64,000 bases of DNA from Opitutia bacterium ISCC 52 (GCA_014529675.2 CP076040.1:3801894-3865893), one strand, 5' to 3'; positions 37,241 through 46,417 are shown, numbered from the stretch's first letter. Notes: generated by a model from the sequence alone, not told the origin. Program-made: numbers and translations.

Positions 37241-37831
37241 TCACCGAATCCGTTGAACCGAAAGTATTTTAACAGGCTCCACCAACATCTGTTTTTCCTC
37301 TGGCAGTTGTTGAATGGCCTGAACCACGTCCATGCCTTCAACCACCTTTCCAAAGGCAGCAAAGCCCTGCCCATCCGGGTTCCGCGTCCCACCGAAGTCC
37401 AATTCAGGTTGATTACCCAAACAGATAAAGATCTCACCAGCAGCCGTCCCCGGTTCGACCCGGGCCATCGATAACACGCCATCCTTGTGCAAGATTCCCG
37501 TCTCCTTCGTCGTTTCATGCCTGATCGGTGGCAGATTATTGGGATGCTCACCGCTAAAACTGAGCCCGCCCTGAATCACCTCGATCTTCACATCGTTGTT
37601 CGGCTGATTCCGCATCGTAACCACTCGGTAGAACGTCGCTCCTTCGAAACGCTTTTCATCCACGTAGCGAAGAAAATTGGAGGCGGTGATGGGTGCGTCG
37701 TCTTCATAGATATCTAGAAGGATTCGTCCATGATCAGTGAGCAATTCTATTTGCGGATTGGATTTTGTACACGCAGAGAAGGCAAACCAACCGAGCAACA
37801 AAAGATAGACACCAAACAATGCAGATTTCAT
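37241..37831 (-). CDS. Cyclophilin-type peptidyl-prolyl isomerase, lipoprotein
   Basis: A 196-residue protein. The signal sequence ends in a lipobox (LGWFAFSACTKS). The cyclophilin domain runs from IELLTDHGRILLDIYEDDAPITASNF to the end; FYRV, IQGG, GVLSMAR, GEIFICLG and GFAAFGKVVEGMDVV are the family landmarks. It acts as a periplasmic or outer-membrane-anchored foldase. The ATG at 37831 is chosen because the lipoprotein leader begins there; ATGs further upstream (37849) are possible. Confidence 0.9.
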   Translation of the reverse strand: MKSALFGVYLLLLGWFAFSACTKSNPQIELLTDHGRILLDIYEDDAPITASNFLRYVDEKRFEGATFYRVVTMRNQPNNDVKIEVIQGGLSFSGEHPNNLPPIRHETTKETGILHKDGVLSMARVEPGTAAGEIFICLGNQPELDFGGTRNPDGQGFAAFGKVVEGMDVVQAIQQLPEEKQMLVEPVKILSVQRIR

Positions 37832-38007
37832 TCGGCTAATTAGCTGCATAATCCCCTTTATATCAAATGCCAAAACGCACTGCTCACCAGTGTTTGGAAA
37901 ATACAATAACAGACCCTAGATACAAACTTGAACGACAATGATCAGCCCACGATCGGCGGCCAGGTACCCTCGTGTTCCACCAGATACGACTCGATCGCTT
38001 TGCTTTT

Positions 38008-38970
38008 TTATCCTCCGGTATACCGCTGTTTCACACTGGAGTGAACCTGAGTGGGGATTTTATTGAAGTCAGGAATCTTCCGGTAGTGTTTTCCCAACAA
38101 TCTATACTTTCCTTTGTATTCGTTGTGTTGGCTGGCCAATGGGTTGATATCTACATCCTCCATGTAATCTTCAAAAACCAAACCGCACTCATCAGCTTCG
38201 TCCCGAATCCACGCGAAGGGAATGTTTGCCAGCAGTCCGCCATCCTTGTCGGGCTTGTAACTTCCCCCAACATCCGAATGCACCCCAGCAAACCACACCT
38301 GCTTCAGGTCCACGCCTTCTTTCGGTTCCCAAATCGTCGGTTCAAAGTCGTTCCGCATTTCATCTAACGCCAACGCATGACGGGCGGTTTTGATATTACT
38401 ACCCATCTTTCGATCATAGAAGAGGTGTTTGTCTTTAATGAGGCCAAATATAGTAAACGGTAACCCCAATGAGCCAACCGTATCCCATACACCTATAAAA
38501 TGAACGTTCGTCTCTTGTTGCACCGAGTACTTCTCTCGCCACTTAATTGAGTATTCACCACTCGGCTTCCGGCGCCGGCTCTTATATAAAGCAAACGCCT
38601 CCTCGACTCGCTTTCCCTCAGCCCCTTTTAAAATGCTACAATTGTTTATCAGCCCACACAGACTTCTGACCGTATAAGCACCCCGACTAAAACCGAAAAG
38701 GAATATTCGGTCACCCGGTTCATAGTTGTGAACCAGGAAACGGTATCCATCCATGACGTTTTTTTCCAGGCCGCTGCCAAATGCACCCCCACTCACCTTG
38801 TCATGGTAGGAACCAATTCCCCAATCGTAAAACACAACCTGCTTTTTTCCTCCCCTACCTCGAGGAGCAATGCCTCGCGCAAATCTCAGAACGTTCGTGG
38901 GGTAGTTATCCCTGCCTAATTGCTCTGGTCGATTCCAAGTTCCGTCTGCACAAATGACTATGTTTTTCAT
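38008..38970 (-). CDS. DUF2235 alpha/beta hydrolase-like protein
   Basis: A 320-residue protein starting NIVICADGTWNRP, with the nucleophile elbow GFSRGAYTVRSLCGLI (Ser about 96) typical of DUF2235 proteins, some of which are type VI secretion phospholipase effectors (Tle1-like). No signal peptide and no T6SS gene is near, so a cytosolic hydrolase of unknown substrate is the safer reading. Single gene, divergent from the phosphatase-like gene. Confidence 0.85.
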   Translation of the reverse strand: MKNIVICADGTWNRPEQLGRDNYPTNVLRFARGIAPRGRGGKKQVVFYDWGIGSYHDKVSGGAFGSGLEKNVMDGYRFLVHNYEPGDRIFLFGFSRGAYTVRSLCGLINNCSILKGAEGKRVEEAFALYKSRRRKPSGEYSIKWREKYSVQQETNVHFIGVWDTVGSLGLPFTIFGLIKDKHLFYDRKMGSNIKTARHALALDEMRNDFEPTIWEPKEGVDLKQVWFAGVHSDVGGSYKPDKDGGLLANIPFAWIRDEADECGLVFEDYMEDVDINPLASQHNEYKGKYRLLGKHYRKIPDFNKIPTQVHSSVKQRYTGG

Positions 38971-39074
38971 TTATTTCCTGATGGGTTTAAGACTCGCAGC
39001 AATTAAACATTTGAGAAATTCTTGAGTCAACAAAAGGGCATCTAAACAGTGTGATGCATGGGAACCCATAATCG

Positions 39075-39425
39075 ATGAATTCCGAAAATCCTCCGAGGAA
39101 GCTCCTCTTCATCTGTAGCCGGAATAAGTCGCGCAGCTACACTGCAGAAAAACTGTATGAAAAACTGGATCAGTATCAGGTGCGTTCGCGCGGGACAGAG
39201 AATGGGTCTCGTATTAAAGTTACGGAGGGAGATATCGGATGGGCAGATATTATATTCACAATGGAAACGCGCCACTCCCATCGATTGAAGAAAAAATTTC
39301 CTGACAAGATCGTAGGGAAGCGACCAGTGACTTTGTTCATCAAAGATATCTACGATCCTCTGGATCCGAAACTGATCGAGGAGCTGAAACAAAAACTGTC
39401 TCCGCACATTGAAGTCCCAGAGTAA
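39075..39425 (+). CDS. Low-molecular-weight protein tyrosine phosphatase-like
   Basis: A 116-residue protein. The CX5R-S signature is C14-S-R-N-K-S-R-S. A later DP pair (IYDPLDP) may give the general acid, as in LMW-PTPs, but the family member is shorter than usual (about 150 residues), so substrate is uncertain. Small stand-alone gene 58 bases upstream of cyanophycinase. Confidence 0.8.
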   Translation: MNSENPPRKLLFICSRNKSRSYTAEKLYEKLDQYQVRSRGTENGSRIKVTEGDIGWADIIFTMETRHSHRLKKKFPDKIVGKRPVTLFIKDIYDPLDPKLIEELKQKLSPHIEVPE

Positions 39426-39482
39426 AAGCTCCACCATAACTCCCTTGATCCCTGATCAGCGTGACGTAATTATGAGCTTCCA

Positions 39483-40358
39483 ATGAAGTCACCCTTTTCC
39501 ATAAGAATTTTGTCGATGCTGGTCGGCAGCTATCTCCTTCTTTCTGTTTCCCCGATCCAAGGACAAACGAAGACCCAAGTCGGCCCCGAGAATGGCACCC
39601 TTTTGATCGTGGGCGGGGGTGCAGGTAAAGAAATGTATGAGCGGTTTATTACATTGGCTGGAGGAAACGATGCGCCTCTCGTTTATATATCTACGGCGAG
39701 TCCGTCGATGACGGCTCAGCAGCGGGAGGAGCGTGGGGATCGTTTACGCTCACTGGGAGCAACGAACGTGACGGTGATGCATACGCTTGATCGCTCGGTG
39801 GCAAATTCGGAAGCCTTCGTCGCACCGCTGAAAGAAGCGAAAGGCGTCTGGTTTGGAGGGGGGCGACAATGGAACCTTGTCGATGCCTATGCGGGCACGA
39901 AAGTAGAAGCACTGCTGTGGGAAGTATTGGAACGGGATGGGGTCATTGCAGGGAGCTCTGCGGGAGCAACGATCCAGGGATCGTACTTGGCGCGCGGTGA
40001 TACTCGCAACAATCAGATCATGGTCGGTGACCATGAGGTAGGATTTGGTTACTTGAGAAATGTAGCGATCGATCAGCATCACCTGGCCCGCAATCGACAC
40101 TTTGACATGTTTACCATTTTGAAGGTATACCCAGATCTACTGGGTGTAGGCATCGATGAAAATACAGCTATGCTCGTTCAAGGGGATCAATTTGAAGTGG
40201 TAGGTGAAAGCTATGTCACCATTTACGATGGCAGCTTTTGGTCCAAGGAAGGAACGGAGGGTAAAGAAGTGCCCGACCTATCTCGGTCGTTTTATTTCCT
40301 AGCTCCTGGGGATAGGTATGATATGGCAAAGCGGCAGGTGATCACAACACGCCGATAA
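39483..40358 (+). CDS. Cyanophycinase-like S51 peptidase, exported
   Basis: A 291-residue exported protein with a signal peptide (ILSMLVGSYLLLSVSPIQGQ). The catalytic elbow is IAGSSAGATIQG, preceded by GVWFGGGRQWNLVDAY, both standard for S51 cyanophycinases. It would cut Arg-Asp dipeptides from cyanophycin or act on peptides in the periplasm. No cyanophycin synthetase is in the window. Confidence 0.9.
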   Translation: MKSPFSIRILSMLVGSYLLLSVSPIQGQTKTQVGPENGTLLIVGGGAGKEMYERFITLAGGNDAPLVYISTASPSMTAQQREERGDRLRSLGATNVTVMHTLDRSVANSEAFVAPLKEAKGVWFGGGRQWNLVDAYAGTKVEALLWEVLERDGVIAGSSAGATIQGSYLARGDTRNNQIMVGDHEVGFGYLRNVAIDQHHLARNRHFDMFTILKVYPDLLGVGIDENTAMLVQGDQFEVVGESYVTIYDGSFWSKEGTEGKEVPDLSRSFYFLAPGDRYDMAKRQVITTRR

Positions 40359-40470
40359 CCTGGCCAAAGGAGCTCTCAATGGTGTCACCACCATTGCTAC
40401 ATTGTTCGCAAGTGTGATGAAGATCATTGGAGCATGCCTGTTCCGAAGGATTAACTACAGCCTCAATGAG

Positions 40471-40495
40471 ATCGGGGCGTGAAGCCCCTCCTGCA
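40471..40495. repeat. Short hairpin repeat, family B, minus-strand copy
   Basis: Read on the minus strand this is TGCAGGAGGGGCTTCACGCC followed by CCGAT. It matches the pattern TGTAGGAG-(n)-GCTT-(n)-GC of copies at 46814-46841 and 55204-55229. Confidence 0.6.
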
Positions 40496-40500
40496 CCTTA

Positions 40501-40671
40501 TCAGCTACCTTTCAGGTATTTATCGAGAAACTCGACAATCTGCCCGTAGCCTTTGATCTGGTTTTCCTTCTTGAGAAATCCATGACCCTCATCAGGGAAC
40601 ACTACATATTCAACCGGAGTGCCATTGGAACGAATCGCCTCAACCATGTCATCGGACTTCACCTGGAGTAG
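40501..40671 (-). pseudogene. C-terminal remnant of an S9 (prolyl oligopeptidase) hydrolase
   Basis: VKSDDMVEAIRSNGTPVEYV, then VFPDEGHGFLKKENQ and GQIVEFLDKYLKG, is the last stretch of an S9 family peptidase, including the catalytic His in GHGF. About 600 residues of the family are missing. The N-terminal extension read in the same frame (MASHLTRWLLQ) comes from another gene in a different frame. The remnant therefore begins at a recombination junction near 40671. Confidence 0.75.
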
Positions 40672-41164
40672 CCACCTCGTTAAATGTGACGCCATCGGCG
40701 GTTGTTACAATTCCTGGATTGTCGTCATGTTGCGCTCCCATAAAATAAAACAAGCCATCATGAAAATATACATTTCCGGTATTACTCGGTAAATTGTGGG
40801 AAGAAATCTCAGTCCAATTTTCTAGGTCTGAGCTGAAGTGCGCAGTACCATTCGCATATGAGAATATCACGTATATACCATTGCCATACGCAATACCGAA
40901 TGTTGACCCCGAGTGGCCGGTAAGGTGTGAAGACCAATTGATTCCATCATCACTACTTATAATCACCCCAGCCCTTTCGGTCGCTCCAATAAACTTCCCA
41001 TTCACATTTTTAAGGTTGTTAATATGATCGGGAGTCGGATTAGGACTTATTACTTGAAGTTGTTCAAAGACTGTCTGAGCACCTAAGCAAAACGGAAGCA
41101 GGCAGCCAAAGAAAAACAGGAGGAGGCGATAATGAGGAGGTTTAGATACAGTACTGGTTTCCAT
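40672..41164 (-). pseudogene. 5' remnant of an exported repeat protein (BNR-like), truncated at the S9 junction
   Basis: Starts with an exported leader (RLLLFFFGCLLPFCLGAQ), then BNR-like strands: GVIISSDDGINWSSHL, TAHFSSDLENWTEISS, NPGIVTTADGVTFNEVATPG. After the codons for PG the sequence becomes the S9 remnant frame; the gene stops a few codons later at 40649. The rest of the protein (several hundred residues normally) is lost. Start at 41164 where the signal peptide begins. Confidence 0.65.
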
Positions 41165-41350
41165 AAGGAATTGCAAAACAGCAAGCTCGCAAAGGCAAGC
41201 ATGGAGCATAAACCCTACTCCTTCTCACTTTTCATTTTTATCTGAAAACCGGAGAATTATCTCATAGGTGCGAGCGCCATATCTAATATTAGATCTGGAA
41301 CCTGCGAAACCGATTGACAGATATATTTCCCATATCTCCATTCATGCCAA

Positions 41351-42232
41351 ATGTTTAATAGGACGACAAACAGGCTGATAGTGGGACTTGCCCTCCTGGG
41401 TATAGTTTCTTGCTCAAAACCTAGTGAGACAACTGACTCGAACCTTCAATCCTTCGAAGTAAAAGGAGTCCTCCTGCGCGTCGAAGATGAAGGCCGGACC
41501 TTGATCATCGATCACGAAAAAATCCCGGGCTACATGGGAGCGATGACCATGCCCTTTCGATTGAAGGATTTAAGTGAATCGGAAAAGGCGCAACCGGGAG
41601 AGGAGATTAGCTTCACCTACAAGGTAGCTGAATTGGAGTCCTGGGTCGAAGGTGTCGAACCAACGGGAAAGACCCGGGAACTGAAATCTCCAAGCGCCCC
41701 ACCCGACCCAACCAATAAGCTACTAAAAGTCGGGGACCTCTTTCCTGACTTTAGTTTGTCAGATGAGAATGGGGGCCCAGTTCAACTGAACGATTACCGT
41801 GGGATGGTCGTAGCCCTGACTTTTATTTTTACCCGCTGCCCGGTCCCTGAATATTGCCCGGCCATGATGAGAAACTTCAGTAGCGTGGAGAAGCTATTGA
41901 ATGCCGATCCAGTTGCAGCGAATAACTTCAAGCTACTTACCGTATCCTTCGACAGTGACTACGATACACCTGAAGTCATGAAAGCCTACGGCGAACAGTT
42001 TGGCAAAAGCTCAAACAACTGGAGTTTGTTGACCAGCCCCGAAACAAAGGACATCCGCTCACTCGGAGAATCCGTGGGCCTGATGTTTGGCAAGAATGAT
42101 ACCGCCATCTATACGCATAACTTGCGCACGGTCGTGATGGATGCTCAAGGACACATCGCAAAGATCTTTACCGACGAAAGCTGGAAACCAGAAGAGTTGG
42201 TAGAGGCGATGAAGCAGGCTGCGAAAGAGTAG
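41351..42232 (+). CDS. CusF-like/SCO1 fusion lipoprotein (copper chaperone)
   Basis: A 293-residue lipoprotein (lipobox at C21, GIVSCSK). Residues 36-100 are a CusF-like copper-binding strand set (HEKIPGYMGAMTMPF, the MxM motif). Residues 120-290 are a SCO1/SenC thioredoxin domain: FIFTRCPVPEYCP with cysteines C163 and C169 and a late conserved His in IYTHNLRTVVMD. The cysteines are separated by five residues instead of three. It would deliver copper to a cytochrome oxidase in the periplasm. The stop TAG is inside a family A repeat. Confidence 0.9.
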   Translation: MFNRTTNRLIVGLALLGIVSCSKPSETTDSNLQSFEVKGVLLRVEDEGRTLIIDHEKIPGYMGAMTMPFRLKDLSESEKAQPGEEISFTYKVAELESWVEGVEPTGKTRELKSPSAPPDPTNKLLKVGDLFPDFSLSDENGGPVQLNDYRGMVVALTFIFTRCPVPEYCPAMMRNFSSVEKLLNADPVAANNFKLLTVSFDSDYDTPEVMKAYGEQFGKSSNNWSLLTSPETKDIRSLGESVGLMFGKNDTAIYTHNLRTVVMDAQGHIAKIFTDESWKPEELVEAMKQAAKE

Positions 42233-42348
42233 CACAGGCATCTTGCCTGTGTGTATTCGGAAAAGACCCATCTTCACCCATGTTTCAAGTATACATGAAT
42301 TCGGTAGACGCCTTTAACAATAAACAGGCGAGACGCCTGTTCTACTTT
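42225..42348. repeat. REPIN-like palindromic repeat, family A, copy 3 (wide spacer)
   Basis: Left arm AGTAGCACAGGCATCTTGCC (42227-42246), then TGTG; right arm AACAGGCGAGACGCCTGTT (42323-42341), followed by CTACTTT. The right hairpin differs in its loop (GAGAC) but keeps the ACAGGC/GCCTGT stem and CTACTT edge. The left arm overlaps the stop of the SCO gene. It lies between two convergent SCO genes. Confidence 0.8.
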
Positions 42349-42401
42349 GATAGATGGAGAGAAAGAACGCGAAGAATACTACCACTCAGCCTTCAACCTT
42401 C

Positions 42402-43028
42402 TCAATACACTCCCGATTCCTGGATCAGGACCTGAAATACATCGGTCAACGATTCAACCGTCCGCTGATTCAGACCATCGCAGAAATAGCGCACCACGCC
42501 CTTACCATCGATCACAAGCATCTTGTCGCTATGCGAAATGGCACGTTCGGAACTGTGAGCCAGGTCCTCATCATGAGTCAGAGGCACCAGGAATTTCTTG
42601 GTCACCAACTCTGTCACTTTTTCAATGTCCCCGGTTAACAAACTCCATCGCTCATCTTCACCGTAGGGCTTGGAGTAATCGAGCAGCCGCTGCGGCGTGT
42701 CGGTCTGAGGATCTACACTGAAGGATACAAATGCAATGTCTGGCCTGTCACCCAAGTTGCGTCGCACCAGAGTCATTTGCTGGGTTAGCAATGGGCATTC
42801 GGCCGCGCAGGAGGTGAACACAAAATTGGCCAGCCAGATTTTGCCTTCCAACTCCTCAGAGGAAAACGGGTTCCCATACTGATCGGTCAACTCGAAGTCT
42901 CCGATTTCCCAATAGGTATCGATCTTATTCTCACGCTCCCAAGGCTCGTCCTCCTTTTTGGAGGGCATCAAAACCAGGCCCAAAACCAAAAAAAACATGG
43001 CAATTATTCCAACCACTATAGCTTTCAT
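42402..43028 (-). CDS. SCO1/SenC family protein, membrane-anchored
   Basis: A 208-residue protein. One N-terminal transmembrane anchor (VGIIAMFFLVLGLVLMPS), then the thioredoxin-like SCO domain with C74-A-A-E-C78-P (CX3C) and a His in ISHSDKM. It helps to build the CuA site of cytochrome oxidase in the periplasm. Convergent with the CusF-SCO fusion gene, both probably serving the same oxidase, though no oxidase gene is in the window. The ATG at 43028 begins the anchor; upstream in-frame starts would add a basic leader. Confidence 0.93.
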   Translation of the reverse strand: MKAIVVGIIAMFFLVLGLVLMPSKKEDEPWERENKIDTYWEIGDFELTDQYGNPFSSEELEGKIWLANFVFTSCAAECPLLTQQMTLVRRNLGDRPDIAFVSFSVDPQTDTPQRLLDYSKPYGEDERWSLLTGDIEKVTELVTKKFLVPLTHDEDLAHSSERAISHSDKMLVIDGKGVVRYFCDGLNQRTVESLTDVFQVLIQESGVY

Positions 43029-43124
43029 CCCAACACACATAGAAATCCTGATCCGAAAAGCTACCAAAATCGGCAGAGATCCTTTTGTGTTTTCTTGAGT
43101 TATCGATTCTGTTTGAGTTCTCAT

Positions 43125-44066
43125 ATGCAAAAGAAAGTCACACCCCAAGAATCGGAATCTTCCGACACAACGCTTTCTCGTCGTGAATTGATAAAGACCG
43201 GTGCGGTTGGAACCGTAGGCCTCCTAGCTGGAAGCAGCGTTTCTCAAGGTCAAATCGTTCCGACTCACAAATCGGTTGCCGATGGTCGTATTCGTCAGTC
43301 CGTGATGGGCTGGTGCTTTAGAGACCGCATGGACGTCCCGACACTGGCCAAACACTGCCAAAAAATTGGCCTGGTAGCCATGGAAGGCATCTCTTCGGAT
43401 CATTACCCCATGGTAAAGGAACTGGGCATGGATATCTCTCTCGTTTCCGGAGCCCATGGATTTGCCAAAGGACCCTGCAATCCAGAATACCATGACCTGG
43501 TTGTGGACGGACTCTCGGGCGCCATCGATCTGGCCAAGGAAGTTGGCTGTAAGAATGTGATCACCTTCACCGGGATGCGCTTCGACGGCATGGATGAGGA
43601 AAAAGCAGCCCAACGCTGTGTCGATACCTGGAAGGAAGTGATCGGAAAAGCCGAGAAGAATGGCATCACGCTGGTTCTGGAACACCTCAACTCACGCGAC
43701 GATACCCACCCGATGAAGGGACATCCCGGATACTTTGGTGACGACGTCGACTTCTGCATCGACCTGATCAAACAAGTGGGTTCGGAGAATTTTAAGTTAC
43801 TCTTCGATATTTACCATGTCTCAGTAATGAATGGAGACATCATCCGCCGCATTCATCAATACAAAGACTACATTGGCCACTACCACACGGCCGGGAATCC
43901 AGGACGTGGCGAAATCGACGGTTCTCAAGAAATCCACTACCCACCCATTTTTGAAGCCATCCTTGAAACCGGCTACGAGGGATTCATTGCCCACGAGTTT
44001 ATCCCGACCTGGGATGATGCGGTCGCCACGCTTCAACAAGCGGCTCAGCTCTCCTATTACACTTAG
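43125..44066 (+). CDS. Hydroxypyruvate-isomerase-like TIM barrel protein, Tat-exported
   Basis: A 313-residue protein with a twin-arginine leader (SRRELIKTGAVGTVGLLAG). The xylose isomerase-like barrel has GITLVLEHLNSRDDTHPMKGHP, LFDIYHVSVMNGD, GHYHTAGNPGRGEIDGSQEI and IAHEFIP: E, D, H and E metal ligands in the order of hydroxypyruvate isomerase/Hyi-type proteins. It probably isomerises a small hydroxycarbonyl or sugar acid in the periplasm. Divergent from the SCO gene; starts 97 bases away. Confidence 0.92.
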   Translation: MQKKVTPQESESSDTTLSRRELIKTGAVGTVGLLAGSSVSQGQIVPTHKSVADGRIRQSVMGWCFRDRMDVPTLAKHCQKIGLVAMEGISSDHYPMVKELGMDISLVSGAHGFAKGPCNPEYHDLVVDGLSGAIDLAKEVGCKNVITFTGMRFDGMDEEKAAQRCVDTWKEVIGKAEKNGITLVLEHLNSRDDTHPMKGHPGYFGDDVDFCIDLIKQVGSENFKLLFDIYHVSVMNGDIIRRIHQYKDYIGHYHTAGNPGRGEIDGSQEIHYPPIFEAILETGYEGFIAHEFIPTWDDAVATLQQAAQLSYYT

Positions 44067-44094
44067 GAGTGTGAAAAACACCTAGCCGTCGCAC

Positions 44095-46143
44095 ATGGCT
44101 GGCAAGAACAGACTGCTTAAAGTCGGAACCCTCCTGGGCCTCCTCTTCATTGGAGCTTGTCTCATCACTTGGTGGCGTCTGCCTGATGTGCTTAATCTTT
44201 TAGTTAACCAGCAGTTGAAGAAGCAGGGCTTTGAGGACTCCACCATAACTTTTGAGTCAGCAGGCCCCAGCCAGCTTGAGATTCGAGCAGCGACTATCCA
44301 GAGCCCTGGGTGGTCGGTGGAAATGACTTCAGCCAAACTGGACTACTCGCTAAGCGAACTCATTCAGAATAAAGAAGCCCATCAGGCGAACATCGATACA
44401 CTACTGATTCATGTTAAACCGGAAGAACTCCCCTCCAGCGACGAACCCCTCACCTTGAATGCGCTCCAACTTATACCCGTAAGAGAAACACGGGTACACA
44501 ACGGCCAATTGAACGTGGAGTTTCCAAAGAGCCAACTCCAAATTCTGTGGAGTGGTTCCTTAAAACGCACTGAGAAAAACATACTGTCACTGAATCTTAG
44601 TCGCCTGGAAGTCCAGGCGGTCAACAGCGACGAAAATTCCACGCTAGAAGTACAACCCATTGAGAACCCTGAAGGACTCCTTCAAATCGACTTGGCAATG
44701 GATGGAACCAGCCTATCGTTAAACTGGCAACTCCCCAGTCTAAATGTTGTGGCACCCGAGTGGCAATTAACCGAGGGATCCTCCTCAGGAGACATCCATT
44801 TCAATGATCTCGAATTGGGAGAAACTCCCCTCACAAATAGCTCGCTTCTCATCCCAGCACTCCTGGCAAAAGCCGACGGAGAAGCCAACTGCACTCTCAA
44901 TGAATTTGTGTTCAATAGCCTTTCCGCCCAATGGATATCCGGTTCCCTTGGAATCAGCCCGGGGCAACAGGCGACGGAATCCAATTCCATACTGTCTCTG
45001 AATGCGGGCACTGTGGCATTGGCAGGACAAACTCTCGAACAAACCAGCCTCCAACTGGAGAACCGGGGAAACATGAGCGACATGAGGACGCAGGGAATCC
45101 TACAATTCCTCTTCGAAGGCACGGAAGCCAAAATAGACTTCAGTCACACCTCCCACGATCTGGACAAGGAGATGTCATTGAATGGCGAATACAGCGCTTC
45201 TCCACTTGTGCTTGAATACTCTGACCTGCCAGGTCGCTTCATCCCAGGATTTGAGGATATGATTTTCAACGGATCGGTGACGGCTAATGGTGAATACATG
45301 TTTTCGGATGCATTAATGGATGCCACCGCCATCTTGAACCTATCAGACAGTTCAATCTCCATCCCCAAAAATAAGCTGGAAGTCACGGGCATTGAATCGA
45401 CCCTTAATATCGCGTCTTTAAAAAACCTCCAGAGCAGCAAGGGAGCATCTGAGATAACCATTGATCAAATCCATCTCGGTGACTTGTCGTTCCAAAATAC
45501 CCAGTTTCTTTTCGATTTGCTGGACTCCAAAACCTTTACCTTAACGGATGGAAGTACGGACCTCTTCGAGGGTACTTTAAAGCTAGCACCTGCAACCGTT
45601 AAACTAAACCCGACGCAGATAGATACATCCATAGCATTCGAACACCTCTCACTAAAGGCGATTGTCGATGGCATGGATCTCTTTGATGGGACTATGGAAG
45701 GCGCCGTCAGTGGACATCTGCCGATCCGGTTCAAGAATGGCCACTTTGAAACGAACGCTGGTTATCTCGAATTAACCGAAGGGATTCCAGCTCGATTGAA
45801 TTACAATACGGAGGGAATGTTTACTCCGAAAGAAGAAGAAGAAGAGGAGGAGGAAAAAGGCTTCCTCTCATCCATAGGGGATAAAATCCTGGAAAAGCTA
45901 AAGTTGGCCCCGGAAAACGTAGTCGAGGATGCGCTGAGTGATCTGACCATTCATGAGCTACGTATCGATCTGCTGCCTGAGAATAGCCCGAACACCCCCG
46001 CCAGAATCCATCTGGCCGGCGAAGGAATAACCGGAGCGACTGTCGTACCCCTGGTTCTGAACACGAACATCAACGGCACCACCGACGAGCTCCTGCAGTT
46101 TCTTCTTCAGATCCACTCCTTGGGAACTCCCTCGCTCCAGTAA
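44095..46143 (+). CDS. ydbH: YdbH-like intermembrane protein
   Basis: A 682-residue protein anchored by one N-terminal helix (VGTLLGLLFIGACLITWW), followed by beta-rich AsmA-like repeats (IEIRAATIQ-type, LSLNLSRLEVQ, SLNWQLPSLNVV). Near residues 575-600 an acidic stretch of eight glutamates (EEEEEEEE) precedes GFLSSIGDKILEKL. The C-terminus (LTIHELRIDLLPEN, VPLVLNTNINGTTDELL) matches the YdbH signature. In E. coli, YdbH and YnbE form a bridge between inner and outer membrane that transports phospholipid with TamB and YhdP. Followed by ynbE and ydbL, the same order as in E. coli. Confidence 0.85.
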   Translation: MAGKNRLLKVGTLLGLLFIGACLITWWRLPDVLNLLVNQQLKKQGFEDSTITFESAGPSQLEIRAATIQSPGWSVEMTSAKLDYSLSELIQNKEAHQANIDTLLIHVKPEELPSSDEPLTLNALQLIPVRETRVHNGQLNVEFPKSQLQILWSGSLKRTEKNILSLNLSRLEVQAVNSDENSTLEVQPIENPEGLLQIDLAMDGTSLSLNWQLPSLNVVAPEWQLTEGSSSGDIHFNDLELGETPLTNSSLLIPALLAKADGEANCTLNEFVFNSLSAQWISGSLGISPGQQATESNSILSLNAGTVALAGQTLEQTSLQLENRGNMSDMRTQGILQFLFEGTEAKIDFSHTSHDLDKEMSLNGEYSASPLVLEYSDLPGRFIPGFEDMIFNGSVTANGEYMFSDALMDATAILNLSDSSISIPKNKLEVTGIESTLNIASLKNLQSSKGASEITIDQIHLGDLSFQNTQFLFDLLDSKTFTLTDGSTDLFEGTLKLAPATVKLNPTQIDTSIAFEHLSLKAIVDGMDLFDGTMEGAVSGHLPIRFKNGHFETNAGYLELTEGIPARLNYNTEGMFTPKEEEEEEEEKGFLSSIGDKILEKLKLAPENVVEDALSDLTIHELRIDLLPENSPNTPARIHLAGEGITGATVVPLVLNTNINGTTDELLQFLLQIHSLGTPSLQ

Positions 46144-46186
46144 ATAGTTGTAACTTATTCCAGTTTTTGGAGTCTTATCATTCATC

Positions 46187-46402
46187 ATGCCTTTGCCAAA
46201 ACAAACAACCCCTTTGCTGCTCTCCAGTATTGCCGCTGGCGCGATCGCAGCACTCACCGGCTGCATCAATGTAAAAACGCACAGCACGATTGAGCCGATT
46301 TACATGACCTTGGATGTGAATCTTAAGGTTCAGCTGCAACAGGAGCTAGACAATGTATTTGCGGACATCGATGCGGCATCTGAAGCCATTGACGAAGAAT
46401 AA
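46187..46402 (+). CDS. ynbE: YnbE-like outer-membrane lipoprotein
   Basis: A 71-residue lipoprotein. The lipobox is LTGC, followed by INVKTHSTIEPIYMTLDVNLKVQ, which aligns with the YnbE pattern (IEP...MTLDVNLKV). It is the partner of YdbH in the E. coli intermembrane bridge. Placed 44 bases after ydbH; 15 bases before ydbL. Short, but the position and motif make the identification strong. Confidence 0.85.
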   Translation: MPLPKQTTPLLLSSIAAGAIAALTGCINVKTHSTIEPIYMTLDVNLKVQLQQELDNVFADIDAASEAIDEE

Positions 46403-46417
46403 CAACCGACTATCGCG

